Below, one piece after another: positions 1 through 8,505 of a stretch of DNA of 64,000 nucleotides. Source of the stretch: Sporofaciens musculi (GTDB lineage: Bacteria; Bacillota; Clostridia; Lachnospirales; Lachnospiraceae); the NCBI RefSeq assembly GCF_009830285.1, contig NZ_WUQX01000001.1, positions 1,550,501 to 1,614,500 of the forward strand, in the 5' to 3' direction. A model generated the notes under the pieces. It saw only the letters and a program-made list of their open reading frames with translations. It searched no databases and had not been told where the DNA came from. The position numbers and the translations under genes are program-made. The number at the start of each line of letters is the position of its first letter. Within the stretch, counting starts at the first letter, position 1.

Positions 1-2
1 TG

Positions 3-722
3 ATGGTCAATTCCTTATACAAGGTAGCGTCCGATGAAGTCAACCGGCAGATTGACGAGATTAACGACATTATGGATGAGTACGACGAGAGGGCGATGCT
101 GGTAGGGGAAGGGCCGCTGACAGCGGACTTGATTACGATTACGGATAAAGATTTCAAGACGGTGAGCGTGGTATCCATCGGAATCATTTTCATCATTATA
201 TTGTTCTTGTTCCAGTCCTTGTCCCTTCCGATTATTTTGGTGGGAGTAATCGAATTTGCAATCTTTGTCAATATGGGAATCCCCTTCTATACGGGAACGA
301 CGCTGCCCTTTGTGGCGTCTATCGTAATCGGAACCATACAGCTTGGCTCTACTGTGGATTACGCTATTCTTATGACTACAAGGTATAAGCGGGAGAGAAG
401 TCAGGGTAGAAGCAAATACGATGCAGTTACGATTGCCCACCAGGCGTCGGCCCAGTCCATTATGGTAAGCGCGTTCAGCTTCTTTGCAGCGACAGTGGGA
501 GTAGGTTTGTTTTCAAATATTGATATGATCAGCTCTCTGTGCATTTTAATGGCTAGAGGCGCCGTCGTCAGTATGGTTGTGGTTGTGCTGATTCTGCCGT
601 CAATGTTTATGGTATTTGATAAGGTAATCGTAAAGACCAGTCGGGGCTTTCTGCCAAAAGAGGAAAAGGGCAGTAGTAAGCATAAGGGGTCTATGAAGGA
701 ATGTCCGAACAGCAGTATATAG
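3..722 (+). CDS. MMPL/RND-family membrane transporter, C-terminal part
   Basis: This is the C-terminal 239 residues of an RND-superfamily (MMPL-type) exporter; the gene enters from the left edge, so its start and most of the protein are missing. After a short extracytoplasmic stretch there are about five membrane segments (roughly residues 54-73, 77-97, 100-118, 150-170 and 178-206). A GSTVDYAILM motif contains the Asp-Tyr typical of the proton-relay helix of this family. The protein ends in a basic cytoplasmic tail. It lies 37 bases upstream of a secreted heptad-repeat protein, a pairing often seen in Firmicutes, so the two probably form one envelope export or lipid-handling unit. The substrate cannot be told from sequence. 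Confidence 0.85.
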   Translation: MVNSLYKVASDEVNRQIDEINDIMDEYDERAMLVGEGPLTADLITITDKDFKTVSVVSIGIIFIIILFLFQSLSLPIILVGVIEFAIFVNMGIPFYTGTTLPFVASIVIGTIQLGSTVDYAILMTTRYKRERSQGRSKYDAVTIAHQASAQSIMVSAFSFFAATVGVGLFSNIDMISSLCILMARGAVVSMVVVVLILPSMFMVFDKVIVKTSRGFLPKEEKGSSKHKGSMKECPNSSI

Positions 723-759
723 AACAATGCAGGAAGGTAGATTTTAGGAGGTAATATTT

Positions 760-3237
760 ATGAATAGAAACAGAAAACGGGTAATGGCGGGCGCTATGGC
801 AGTTGTTATGACAGTGGGAGTGGCAGGCGCCTATGGATATCAGGAGGCAGGTACACAAGTTATGGCTAAGGAGGAGACTACACAGGCTCTTGAAGGGGCC
901 GCCAATGCCGTGCTTGAGGAAAACCAAACCGAAGATGGCGGCGTGGAGGGCGGAATGTTCAAGGAGGAATCTGTGTACGTGAAAGCAGATACCGCGGGAA
1001 ACGTCAGCAAGACTACGGTGACCGAGTGGCTTAAGAATCCGGAGAACGGAGAACTTGCGGATGTTTCCGGATTAAAGGATATCAGGAATATCAAGGGCGA
1101 GGAGGAATTCGCCAAGGGAAACGGCCAAGAGCTTACATGGAGGTCAGAGGGCAGCGATATCTATTATCAGGGCACCACAGATGAAAAGCTTCCTGTTGAT
1201 GTGAGCATTTCCTACAAATTAGACGGGAAAGATATCAAAGCGGAGGATTTGGCAGGAAAAGACGGTAAGCTGGAGATTCATATTGATTACAAGAACCACC
1301 TAAAAGAGCAGGTAGAGATTGACGGCGAGCCTGTGGAGATGTATACTCCCTTTACCATGGTGACCTCCATGATGCTGCCAACGGATGAGTATACCAACGT
1401 GACCATCGACAACGGAAAGATTATGTCGGACGCGGATAAAAATATTGTGGTAGGGCTTGGATTCCCAGGGCTTACTGAAAATCTGAAGTTAAAAGAACTG
1501 GATTTGGATATTCCAGAGAGCGTCACCATTACGGCGGACGTAAAGGATGCCTCTGTGGGGCCTACGGTTACAGTGGCTTCCGCAGAGATTATGGAGGAGT
1601 TTGATTTAAGCGACGTCCATGATTTTGACAGTCTTAAGGATTCCATCCATGAGCTTGAGGATGCTTCCGAAAAGCTTGAGGAGGGTTCAAAAGAAGCGTC
1701 TGACGGCGCGAGTCAGCTTGCTGATGGGACGAAGATGGCTGTAAGCGGCGCGAAGGAGTTGGCGGACGGCGCGAAGGAAGCGTCTGACGGCGCGAAGGAG
1801 TTGGCGGACGGCGCGAAGGAAGCGTCTGACGGTGCGGATCAGCTTTTTAAGGGAACAAAGGAGGCTGCTGACGGCGCTAAGACATTGGCGGATGGGTCAA
1901 AGAGCGCCGCAAAAGGCGCGAAGGAGTTGGCGGACGGTGCAAAGACATTGTCAGCAGGTGTAAATGAGCTGAACAGTAAAAGCGGTGAGCTTGCGACTGG
2001 CGTAAACAGCCTGGCGGACGGCGTAAACGCTTATACCAGCGGTGTGAGCAGTCTGGCAAATGGAATCGGGGAAACAGAAAATGGCGCAAAGGAGTTGGCG
2101 GCGGGAGCTGAGAAGCTCAAAGGAAGCGTTGAGGCAGCCTATTCTGGCGCCTGTACATTGGCAGACGGATGCGCGGCTTTGGCTCAGGCCATAAATAATA
2201 TTGAAAATACGGCGGGTAATCTGGCAGGGAATCTCGGCGCGGCAGAGAGCTCTCTTGTCAATGCGGCAAATGCACTTGCAGGTGCGGACACAGCGTCACA
2301 GCAATTTGCGGTTACCGGTACATCGGAGGCGGCAGCAGCTATTGCAAACATGGTAGGCGCAGAGGTGAGCGCGGCAGAAATACAGGCAATGATTGACAGC
2401 TACGTCAGCGCCGTCTCCGTAAGCCGCTTTGACCCTTCGGCAGAGATTAGCTATGCCATGTCAGAGATTAATAACGCTCAGTCTTATATCAATGCGGCTT
2501 CGGCAGCCGGCGGATCAGACGCCTCCACGACGCTTGGAGGGCTTGTGAGTCAGTTGAATACTGGTTCTTTGGATTTGAAGAATGGATTGGCCGCGATTAA
2601 CGAAGGGGCGGCTGCCTTATCCGGAGGGGCTTCACAGTTATCCGGAGGCGTTTCAGAGCTTTCCCAGGGGGCGGCAGAATTGACCAGCAAAAATGACCAG
2701 TTGACGGGCGGAGCCAATCAGTTAAAGAACAGCGGCCCACAGTTGCTTGCCGGAATCAATGGGCTTGCAAATGGAGTGAACGCGCTTTCAGTAGGAGCCG
2801 ACACGCTGGCAGATGGAAACCAGCAGTTGGCGGCAGGCGCAGGAGCGCTGTCAGAGGGAAATGAGCAGCTTTTTGCAGGCGCAGGAGCGCTGCTTAGCGG
2901 AAACCAGCGTTTGGCGGCAGGCGCAGGAGCGCTGTCAGAGGGAAATGAGCAGCTTTTTGCAGGCGCAGGTACGCTGGCAGACGGAAATCAACAGCTTGCC
3001 GACGGCGCAGGAGCGTTAGCTGACGGAAACAGACAGCTTGCCGACGGAATGTCAGAATTCAAGACCTCCGGCATCGATAAGCTGACCGACGTGTTCGACA
3101 ATGATATACAGTCGGTACGCTCTCGGATTGACGCCATGTCAGATCTTGGAAAGAATTATAAGTCTTTTGCAGGAATCAGAGAAGGAATGGACGGAAGCAC
3201 CAAGTTTATTATTGAAACAAAGGGCGTTGAAAAATAA
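760..3237 (+). CDS. secreted YhgE/Pip-like heptad-repeat protein
   Basis: The protein has 825 residues with an N-terminal signal peptide (basic start, hydrophobic residues about 9-27). Residues 60-290 form a globular part with no recognised domain. Two long blocks of heptads of the form (A/L)xxGAxxL follow, roughly residues 300-450 and 600-770, with DGAKELADGAKEA-type units typical of YhgE/Pip-like phage-infection/type VII-associated proteins. Such repeats are expected to make long helical rods. There is no C-terminal membrane segment, unlike full YhgE, so it probably acts outside the membrane beside the MMPL transporter encoded just upstream. The start at 760 has an AGGAGG site 8 bases upstream. 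The coding repeats are nearly identical at DNA level and could expand or contract. Confidence 0.7.
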   Translation: MNRNRKRVMAGAMAVVMTVGVAGAYGYQEAGTQVMAKEETTQALEGAANAVLEENQTEDGGVEGGMFKEESVYVKADTAGNVSKTTVTEWLKNPENGELADVSGLKDIRNIKGEEEFAKGNGQELTWRSEGSDIYYQGTTDEKLPVDVSISYKLDGKDIKAEDLAGKDGKLEIHIDYKNHLKEQVEIDGEPVEMYTPFTMVTSMMLPTDEYTNVTIDNGKIMSDADKNIVVGLGFPGLTENLKLKELDLDIPESVTITADVKDASVGPTVTVASAEIMEEFDLSDVHDFDSLKDSIHELEDASEKLEEGSKEASDGASQLADGTKMAVSGAKELADGAKEASDGAKELADGAKEASDGADQLFKGTKEAADGAKTLADGSKSAAKGAKELADGAKTLSAGVNELNSKSGELATGVNSLADGVNAYTSGVSSLANGIGETENGAKELAAGAEKLKGSVEAAYSGACTLADGCAALAQAINNIENTAGNLAGNLGAAESSLVNAANALAGADTASQQFAVTGTSEAAAAIANMVGAEVSAAEIQAMIDSYVSAVSVSRFDPSAEISYAMSEINNAQSYINAASAAGGSDASTTLGGLVSQLNTGSLDLKNGLAAINEGAAALSGGASQLSGGVSELSQGAAELTSKNDQLTGGANQLKNSGPQLLAGINGLANGVNALSVGADTLADGNQQLAAGAGALSEGNEQLFAGAGALLSGNQRLAAGAGALSEGNEQLFAGAGTLADGNQQLADGAGALADGNRQLADGMSEFKTSGIDKLTDVFDNDIQSVRSRIDAMSDLGKNYKSFAGIREGMDGSTKFIIETKGVEK
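1747..1830 (+). repeat. two exact 42-bp coding repeats
   Basis: Two back-to-back identical 42-base units (1747-1788 and 1789-1830) encode the GAKELADGAKEASD heptad pair in the heptad-repeat protein. Confidence 0.8.
2827..2970 (+). repeat. 84-bp period coding repeat
   Basis: A stretch of about 60 identical bases beginning at 2827 recurs at 2911, giving an 84-base period inside the second heptad block. The units differ only in the linker between them. This is a likely site of slippage or recombination within the gene. Confidence 0.75.
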
Positions 3238-3254
3238 GAGAAAAGTTTTTTCGA

Positions 3255-3283
3255 TTGTAGAGCCGCATCCCATGTGATAAAAT
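3255..3283 (+). promoter_or_regulatory. probable pucR promoter
   Basis: A TTGTAG -35-like hexamer (3255-3260) and a TAAAAT -10 (3278-3283) are separated by 17 bases, 59 bases upstream of the pucR start codon. Confidence 0.5.
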
Positions 3284-3341
3284 AGAGCATGTACAGATTG
3301 ATATAGATTCTATACCTCACAAGGCAGGAGAAAGGTACATT

Positions 3342-5030
3342 ATGGGATTAAATGTAGAAGAAATGCTGAACATCGACATTTTCAGCGGTGCAAAGCTTCT
3401 GGGGGGTGCGGCAGGCCTTGGCAATGAGATTAAGGGCGCTACGATTATAGAAGCGCCGGACATTGTGAAGTTTATAAGCGGCGGAGAAGTGCTGCTGACG
3501 AGATTCTATGCGTTCCAGTTCTGTACAGCAGAGGAATTCGACAGTTATTTTCAGGAACTGGCGCAAAAAAAGGTAAGCGCTATTGTGATTAAGCGGGGAA
3601 ACGATGTTGAGCATATTGAAGAAAAGGTAAAGTATATACTGGATTTTGCAGAAAAATATGCGGTTCCGGTTTTGGAGGTGGCTTTTGAGCTGTCTTTTCG
3701 AGAAATCTTAAGACCTATTCTGGAGCGTCTTTTTAACGAAGAAGTCCGCAGGCTTAAGTATTTTAAGACCACCCATGACAACTTTACGGCGTTGGCGTTC
3801 TCCCGCGGCTCAGGGGAGGACAGCATCCAGAAGATTCTGGATGTCCTTGAGAAGCTGATTGACAATCCGGTGGCGCTCTTTAACCAGAATATGGACTATT
3901 TGGCGGGAACGGAAGGGTGTAAGACTGAGATGGCTATATCGGACAGGGCAAAGGAGTACCAGCCAAAGTTCTATTCTAACTATACGTATCTGAAACAGAA
4001 AGTTATACTGACAAAGGAGGCTTGCGACGAGTATGAGCAATTCATCGTAAAGTGGCGCGTCATGTATAATCGCAGGGTTTACCTAGTTATAACAGCCTCC
4101 GTAAGTCCCTTTGGGGATATGGATGATATTGCAATCGAGAATGGGGTGACAGCGCTCAAACAGGAGATGTTTCGCCAACATTCGGTGGAGGAATTAGAAG
4201 AAAAGTTCCAGAATGACATTATCACCCAGATTTTAAATGGTAATATTCATACCCGCAAGGAGCTGGAAAGAGAGGTTAAGCAGCTAGGTATCCCCCTTGA
4301 CGCAAATTACCGCGTACTGCTCTTTAAGCTGTGGAACGAGGGTGCGGGAACATTCGAGAAGCTTAACGAGCAGTTCAAGTTTGACAGTATCCTGCGGGAC
4401 GCAGTCGTAAATGAGTTCGAGGACGTCAGAGTCAGAAACGACGTGGATCAGGTGATTGTCATTCAGCAGATCAGTCAAGAGCAGAAGCAGGAGGATTACC
4501 GTAAGGAGTTGAAAAATACGGTGGAGAAGATTCAAAAGAGAATCTGCCAGAAAAATAAAAATCTTAAGGTGCGTGCAGGGGTTGGAAAGGAAGTAGAGGG
4601 AGTCCTAAAACTCTCGGACAGCTTTAAAGAGGCCAGGGACTCTCTGGAATTTATCAATATTTTCGAGAAACCAAATGCAGAACAAAGCCATCATATCGTA
4701 TTTTTCTCCGATATGGGAATCTTTAAGCTTCTATGCAAGGCAGACAATCCGGAGGAGCTTTATGAATACATTCCAGAGTCGCTCCAGAAGCTGCTTCATT
4801 ATAAGAAGCAGCAGAGGCAGGAACTGATTCTTACTTTGAATACATACCTTGATAGGAACCAGAACTTGACGAAGACGGCCCAGGAGCTTTTTATCCATTA
4901 CAAGACAGCGGCCTACCGTATTGACAGAATTGTTAAAATCACAGGGATTGACATGAATAATGCAAGCGAGGTGCTGGCGGTAAGAATTGGACTTATTGTA
5001 TATAGAATGATAGAGAATATGAAGAAATAA
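3342..5030 (+). CDS. pucR: PucR-family transcriptional regulator of purine catabolism
   Basis: This 562-residue protein matches the PucR architecture. An N-terminal PucR purine-catabolism domain (about residues 6-125) is followed by a GGDEF-like/CdaR middle region. A C-terminal HTH (about residues 500-550) carries the LTKTAQELFIHYKTAAYRID motif typical of the HTH_30 domain. PucR proteins sense purine-degradation intermediates and control ureide catabolic genes. Here it opens the ureide locus and is transcribed in the same direction as the first M20 hydrolase, but a terminator (5060-5104) separates them. AAAA-N3-GGTTGA elements upstream of allB and allE resemble the B. subtilis PucR box and are candidate targets. 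The start is supported by an AGGAGAAAGG site. Confidence 0.85.
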   Translation: MGLNVEEMLNIDIFSGAKLLGGAAGLGNEIKGATIIEAPDIVKFISGGEVLLTRFYAFQFCTAEEFDSYFQELAQKKVSAIVIKRGNDVEHIEEKVKYILDFAEKYAVPVLEVAFELSFREILRPILERLFNEEVRRLKYFKTTHDNFTALAFSRGSGEDSIQKILDVLEKLIDNPVALFNQNMDYLAGTEGCKTEMAISDRAKEYQPKFYSNYTYLKQKVILTKEACDEYEQFIVKWRVMYNRRVYLVITASVSPFGDMDDIAIENGVTALKQEMFRQHSVEELEEKFQNDIITQILNGNIHTRKELEREVKQLGIPLDANYRVLLFKLWNEGAGTFEKLNEQFKFDSILRDAVVNEFEDVRVRNDVDQVIVIQQISQEQKQEDYRKELKNTVEKIQKRICQKNKNLKVRAGVGKEVEGVLKLSDSFKEARDSLEFINIFEKPNAEQSHHIVFFSDMGIFKLLCKADNPEELYEYIPESLQKLLHYKKQQRQELILTLNTYLDRNQNLTKTAQELFIHYKTAAYRIDRIVKITGIDMNNASEVLAVRIGLIVYRMIENMKK

Positions 5031-5059
5031 TGCGCAGAAGACCGTACAGGTCATTAACC

Positions 5060-5104
5060 GGAGATATTTTTTGTCCAAAATGGATAAAGAATATCTCCTT
5101 TTTT
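5060..5104 (+). terminator. rho-independent terminator after pucR
   Basis: GGAGATATT (5060-5068) pairs with AATATCTCC (5090-5098), followed by six T residues. Confidence 0.85.
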
Positions 5105-5149
5105 ATCCTGATTCTCCAATGTATATTGTTAATTATTTATCTATAATGT

Positions 5150-5229
5150 GAACTATAGATAAGATTTATAGTTCTAATAGAATTCTTCTATGCAATTTCA
5201 CTATATTTATATATATAAATTTGTGAAAT
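5150..5229. promoter_or_regulatory. two operator-like palindromes upstream of allC
   Basis: GAACTATA (5150-5157) is mirrored by TATAGTTC (5167-5174). Further on, ATTTCAC (5195-5201) is mirrored by GTGAAAT (5223-5229) around an AT-only core. Both lie in the AT-rich leader between the pucR terminator and the first M20 gene, so they are candidate binding sites for PucR or the dual-domain regulator at 28 kb. No AAAA-N3-GGTTGA element is found here. Confidence 0.45.
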
Positions 5230-5264
5230 GTGCTGAATGAGGAAAGGAGGAAGAAGCAGCAACT

Positions 5265-6512
5265 ATGAAAGCAAATGGAAAAAGAGTTGTTTCTCGGTTA
5301 GAGGAGATCTACCAGTGCGGAAAAAAGGAAGATGGAACCTTTACAAGAATGGCATTTTCCCCAGAGGATGTAAAAGGAAGAAAACTCTTTGCCTCCTGGG
5401 CCCAAAAGCTTGGCATGACATGCAGGATTGACGAGGCGGGCAACCTAATCTGCCGTATGGCAGGGCAGGACGACAGCCTTCCGGCAATCCTTATGGGCTC
5501 TCACTTAGATACTGTACCGGATGGAGGTAAGTATGACGGGGTTCTTGGCTGCGTGGGAGGTCTTGAGGTCTGTGAGACCTTCAAGGAGGAGGGATATGTT
5601 CCCAAGCATCCTATTGAAGTGATTGTGTTTACCGATGAGGAAGGCTTCCGTTTTGGCAAAGGACTCACCGGAAGCAGCGGCATCTGCGGTCAGAATCCAG
5701 AAGTCAGCGATTCAGAGTTAGATATTTACGGAGAAGAAAGAGGAAAGGTCATGCAGTCTTATGGCATCACCAGCGCCAATATGCTAAAGGCGGCAAAAGA
5801 CCCTGAATCAGTTCATTGTTTTATAGAACTCCATGTGGAGCAGGGGGCAAGGCTATATAAGACCCACACGTCTGTGGGAGTCGTATCCTCCATCGCAGGC
5901 GTAAACCGTTACGACGTTACAGTGACCGGCGAGGCGAACCACGCCGGAAGCACAGCTATGGCTGACCGCAAAGACGCGCTGGTGGCGGCAGCAGGATTTA
6001 TTAACAACATACCAGAGGTTACAACAGAATATGGCAATGAATTTACCGTTGCAACTGTAGGCACGATAAAAGTGACGCCCCATTCTGTTAATGTAATTCC
6101 AGGCACCTGCACATTCAGCCTGGAGATTAGGGATCAAGACGCAAAAGTTATGACTCTGATCGAACAAAAACTGCAGGCATCCCTGGGGGACATCTGTAAG
6201 AAATATGGAGTTTCCTATACATTTGTCCCCACATCCTTTCACGAACCGGCGCCAATGTCAAAGTGGGTGAAGGGAAGCATAGAGCAGGCGGTAAAGGAGC
6301 TTGGCATTGACTACAGCGTGATTCCAAGCGGCGCCTTCCATGACTCTCTGATTATGACAAGCGTATTCCCCACAGGAATGATTTTTGTCCCAAGCGAAAA
6401 AGGAATCAGCCATTCCAGATATGAGTTTACGGAGGATGGGGATATTGAAAATGGATGCAATGTACTTTTAAAGACTGTTTTAAATGTAGATAACATGGAA
6501 AAACCATGTTAA
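5265..6512 (+). CDS. allC: M20-family allantoate amidohydrolase / carbamoylase (copy 1)
   Basis: A 415-residue M20/M28-type zinc hydrolase of the AllC/AmaB group. Visible metal and substrate motifs are GSHLDTVPDGGKYDG (His and Asp ligands), FTDEEGFRFG (catalytic Glu pair), ELHVEQG (His), NHAGST in the dimerisation domain, and SGAFHDS near the C-terminus (last His). AllC converts allantoate to ureidoglycine, NH3 and CO2; relatives hydrolyse N-carbamoyl amino acids. It heads an operon with a DAO flavoenzyme (28 bases downstream) and EtfBA. Its product may therefore be an amine oxidised by that enzyme rather than ureidoglycine. The second copy at 26.8 kb has SGAGHDA at the last motif, so the two may differ in substrate. 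The start is set by AAAGGAGG at 5243. Confidence 0.8.
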   Translation: MKANGKRVVSRLEEIYQCGKKEDGTFTRMAFSPEDVKGRKLFASWAQKLGMTCRIDEAGNLICRMAGQDDSLPAILMGSHLDTVPDGGKYDGVLGCVGGLEVCETFKEEGYVPKHPIEVIVFTDEEGFRFGKGLTGSSGICGQNPEVSDSELDIYGEERGKVMQSYGITSANMLKAAKDPESVHCFIELHVEQGARLYKTHTSVGVVSSIAGVNRYDVTVTGEANHAGSTAMADRKDALVAAAGFINNIPEVTTEYGNEFTVATVGTIKVTPHSVNVIPGTCTFSLEIRDQDAKVMTLIEQKLQASLGDICKKYGVSYTFVPTSFHEPAPMSKWVKGSIEQAVKELGIDYSVIPSGAFHDSLIMTSVFPTGMIFVPSEKGISHSRYEFTEDGDIENGCNVLLKTVLNVDNMEKPC

Positions 6513-6539
6513 AAATAAAAAAGAAGGAAGGTAATCACT

Positions 6540-7700
6540 ATGGCAAAGAAAAAAATAGGTATCATCGGCGGAGGCATTTCTGGAACAGCGCTCGGTTATC
6601 ATTTAAGTCTTTATGATGGAGAAGCAGAGGTAATCGTATTTGAGAAGGATACCATCGGAGGAGCTTCCACAGCAAAATCAGCAGGAACGGTATGTCTGTT
6701 TGATGATTCTCTCAAGAACAGGTATTGGGACGTAAGACTTTACGGCTTCGAGTCTTACCTCAAGATGGAGGCAGAGGAGAAAGGGTCCGCAGGCTTCGAT
6801 AAGACTGGAACGCTGGTTGTTGCTACCAACGAGGAGGTAGAAAAAGTCATTAAGACAGGTATCGCTCTTGCAAAGGCAGCAGGCTACACAGGGGAGTACA
6901 TAACAGACAAAGACCGCATCAAAGAGATTCTGCCGGACATCTCCACAGACAATATTCTTGGCGCAGGCTATACTGCAGACGACGGATATTTTGACGGAAC
7001 CATGATTTCTAATACATATGCAAAGAAGTTTCAGAAAAACGGCGGCGTGGTTAAGACCGGCGTTAAGGTGACAGAGGTTGTGGTAGAGAATAAGAAGGTA
7101 AAAGGACTTAAGACGGACGACGGCCAGGAATATGAATTTGACGTAGTTGTTGACTGTACAGGTCCCTGGAGTAAGTTTACAGGCGAGATGGTAGGATTAG
7201 ACGTACCGATTTGGCACACCAAGGCAGAAGCCTTCTTCTTATGCCCTCCGGGAAAGAAGCTTGACTACACCTTCCCTGTACTGAAATATCCAGAGTTCTA
7301 CGGACTGCGGGCAGGGGACAACATCTTTATCTGTAAGTCACACTTATCTATGGACTTAAGCAACCCGATGCATGCTGGACAGTGGGATCCAGATAAATTA
7401 CCGGCGACAGGCGGAACAGACGACTACTTCATCGACTTCCTGCTTGACCAGTTAGAGGCAAAGGTTCCTGGAATCGTAGACAGCGGATTAGTATCCTCCT
7501 GGTTATCCTACCGTGCAGAGCCGAAGGACTTTTGGCCAATCTTAGGCGAGACGCCGGTTGAAGGTTACATGCTTTCCACAGGATACGGCGGAAACGGCGT
7601 TATCGAGGCACCGGCTGCAACAAGGGATCTGGCAAAACTGATTATGCGCGGCGAGAGCACACCATTACTGGAGAATTGGGCATTTAAGCGTCTTTTGTAG
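6540..7700 (+). CDS. FAD-dependent DAO-family oxidoreductase (amine/amino-acid dehydrogenase)
   Basis: A 386-residue DAO-superfamily flavoenzyme related to glycine/sarcosine oxidases and dehydrogenases. The N-terminal Rossmann motif is GIIGGGISGTALGYHL, with an acidic residue at the end of beta-2 (VFEKD). The C-terminal FAD-closing region (STGYGGNGVIEAPAATRDLA) carries the expected Gly-rich loop. It ends 9 bases before etfB, whose ribosome site overlaps its stop codon. It is therefore very probably an ETF-linked dehydrogenase rather than an oxygen-using oxidase, as suits an anaerobe. The substrate is unknown. Candidates are glycine-like or N-substituted glycine compounds released by the adjacent M20 hydrolase, or a ureide amine. 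No described allantoin pathway needs this step. Confidence 0.8.
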   Translation: MAKKKIGIIGGGISGTALGYHLSLYDGEAEVIVFEKDTIGGASTAKSAGTVCLFDDSLKNRYWDVRLYGFESYLKMEAEEKGSAGFDKTGTLVVATNEEVEKVIKTGIALAKAAGYTGEYITDKDRIKEILPDISTDNILGAGYTADDGYFDGTMISNTYAKKFQKNGGVVKTGVKVTEVVVENKKVKGLKTDDGQEYEFDVVVDCTGPWSKFTGEMVGLDVPIWHTKAEAFFLCPPGKKLDYTFPVLKYPEFYGLRAGDNIFICKSHLSMDLSNPMHAGQWDPDKLPATGGTDDYFIDFLLDQLEAKVPGIVDSGLVSSWLSYRAEPKDFWPILGETPVEGYMLSTGYGGNGVIEAPAATRDLAKLIMRGESTPLLENWAFKRLL

Positions 7701-7709
7701 GAGGAAATC

Positions 7710-8501
7710 ATGAATATAGCAGTTCTTATTAAACAGGTTCCGGTTTCAAATGATGTATCCGTAGATCCCAAGACTCATGCACTTGTGCGGGCCAGCTCAG
7801 AAGGGATGGTGAATCCGGCTGATTTAAATGCCATTGAGGAGGCCATGCTTCTGAAAGAGCAGACGGGCGGAAAGGTTGTGGTATTTACCATGGGACCGCC
7901 GGATGCAGAAAAGGCATTAAGAGATGGGATGGCGCTTGGATGCGACGAAGCTTGTCTGGTAACAGACAGAGCCGTTGCGGGCGGAGATACGGTTGCGACT
8001 GCCAAGGTACTGGCAGCGGCAATCAAGAAATACGGTGAATTCGACCTGATTCTCGGAGGCGCATTGTCGGCTGACGGCGCTACCGGACAGGTGGGCGCTA
8101 TGGTTGCTGACTGTCTCGACATTCCTCATGTGGTAGAGGCGCAGGGAATGAAGTATGACGAGGCAGAGGCAGATAAGATCGTGGCGGTAAAGAAGTTCCA
8201 TGACAAACGGCTGAGCATTAAGTGCGCGCTTCCGGCAATGATTTCATTTAACTTCGGCTGCAATGAGCCGCGTCTTGCAACTCTTCGTACCAAACGTGCA
8301 GCGAAGTCTAAGCCCCTTGTGACTTATACCAACGCAGAGCTGGGGCTTCCTCTTGACGAGGTTGGTATTGCAGGTTCCCCAACAGCGGTTGTGGATTCAT
8401 TCTCACCAAAGGCGGGAAGAAAGGCGACTATGCTTAGTGGAACGCCGGCAGAGCTTGCTAAGAAGCTTAAGGATCTGATTGAAGATGAGAAAGGAAAGTA
8501 G
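7710..8501 (+). CDS. etfB: electron transfer flavoprotein beta subunit
   Basis: A 263-residue EtfB. It starts with the characteristic NIAVLIKQVPVS and has the internal PADLNAIEEAMLLKE and GCDEACLVTDRAVAGGDT segments, plus the LSIKCALPAMISF region. EtfB with EtfA forms the soluble FAD heterodimer that takes electrons from flavin dehydrogenases. The gene sits between the DAO enzyme and etfA in one tight operon (9-base and 4-base gaps), so this ETF is probably dedicated to that dehydrogenase. Whether it is bifurcating cannot be judged reliably by eye. Confidence 0.92.
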   Translation: MNIAVLIKQVPVSNDVSVDPKTHALVRASSEGMVNPADLNAIEEAMLLKEQTGGKVVVFTMGPPDAEKALRDGMALGCDEACLVTDRAVAGGDTVATAKVLAAAIKKYGEFDLILGGALSADGATGQVGAMVADCLDIPHVVEAQGMKYDEAEADKIVAVKKFHDKRLSIKCALPAMISFNFGCNEPRLATLRTKRAAKSKPLVTYTNAELGLPLDEVGIAGSPTAVVDSFSPKAGRKATMLSGTPAELAKKLKDLIEDEKGK

Positions 8502-8505
8502 ACCA

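Noticed and set aside
1690..1960. Regular short repeats that could suggest a CRISPR array
   Set aside because: They are in-frame heptads of a coding gene with no unique spacers and no cas genes nearby.
8479..8505. Earlier in-frame start for etfA
   Set aside because: It would overlap etfB and add residues absent from the family; the ATG at 8506 has its own ribosome site.
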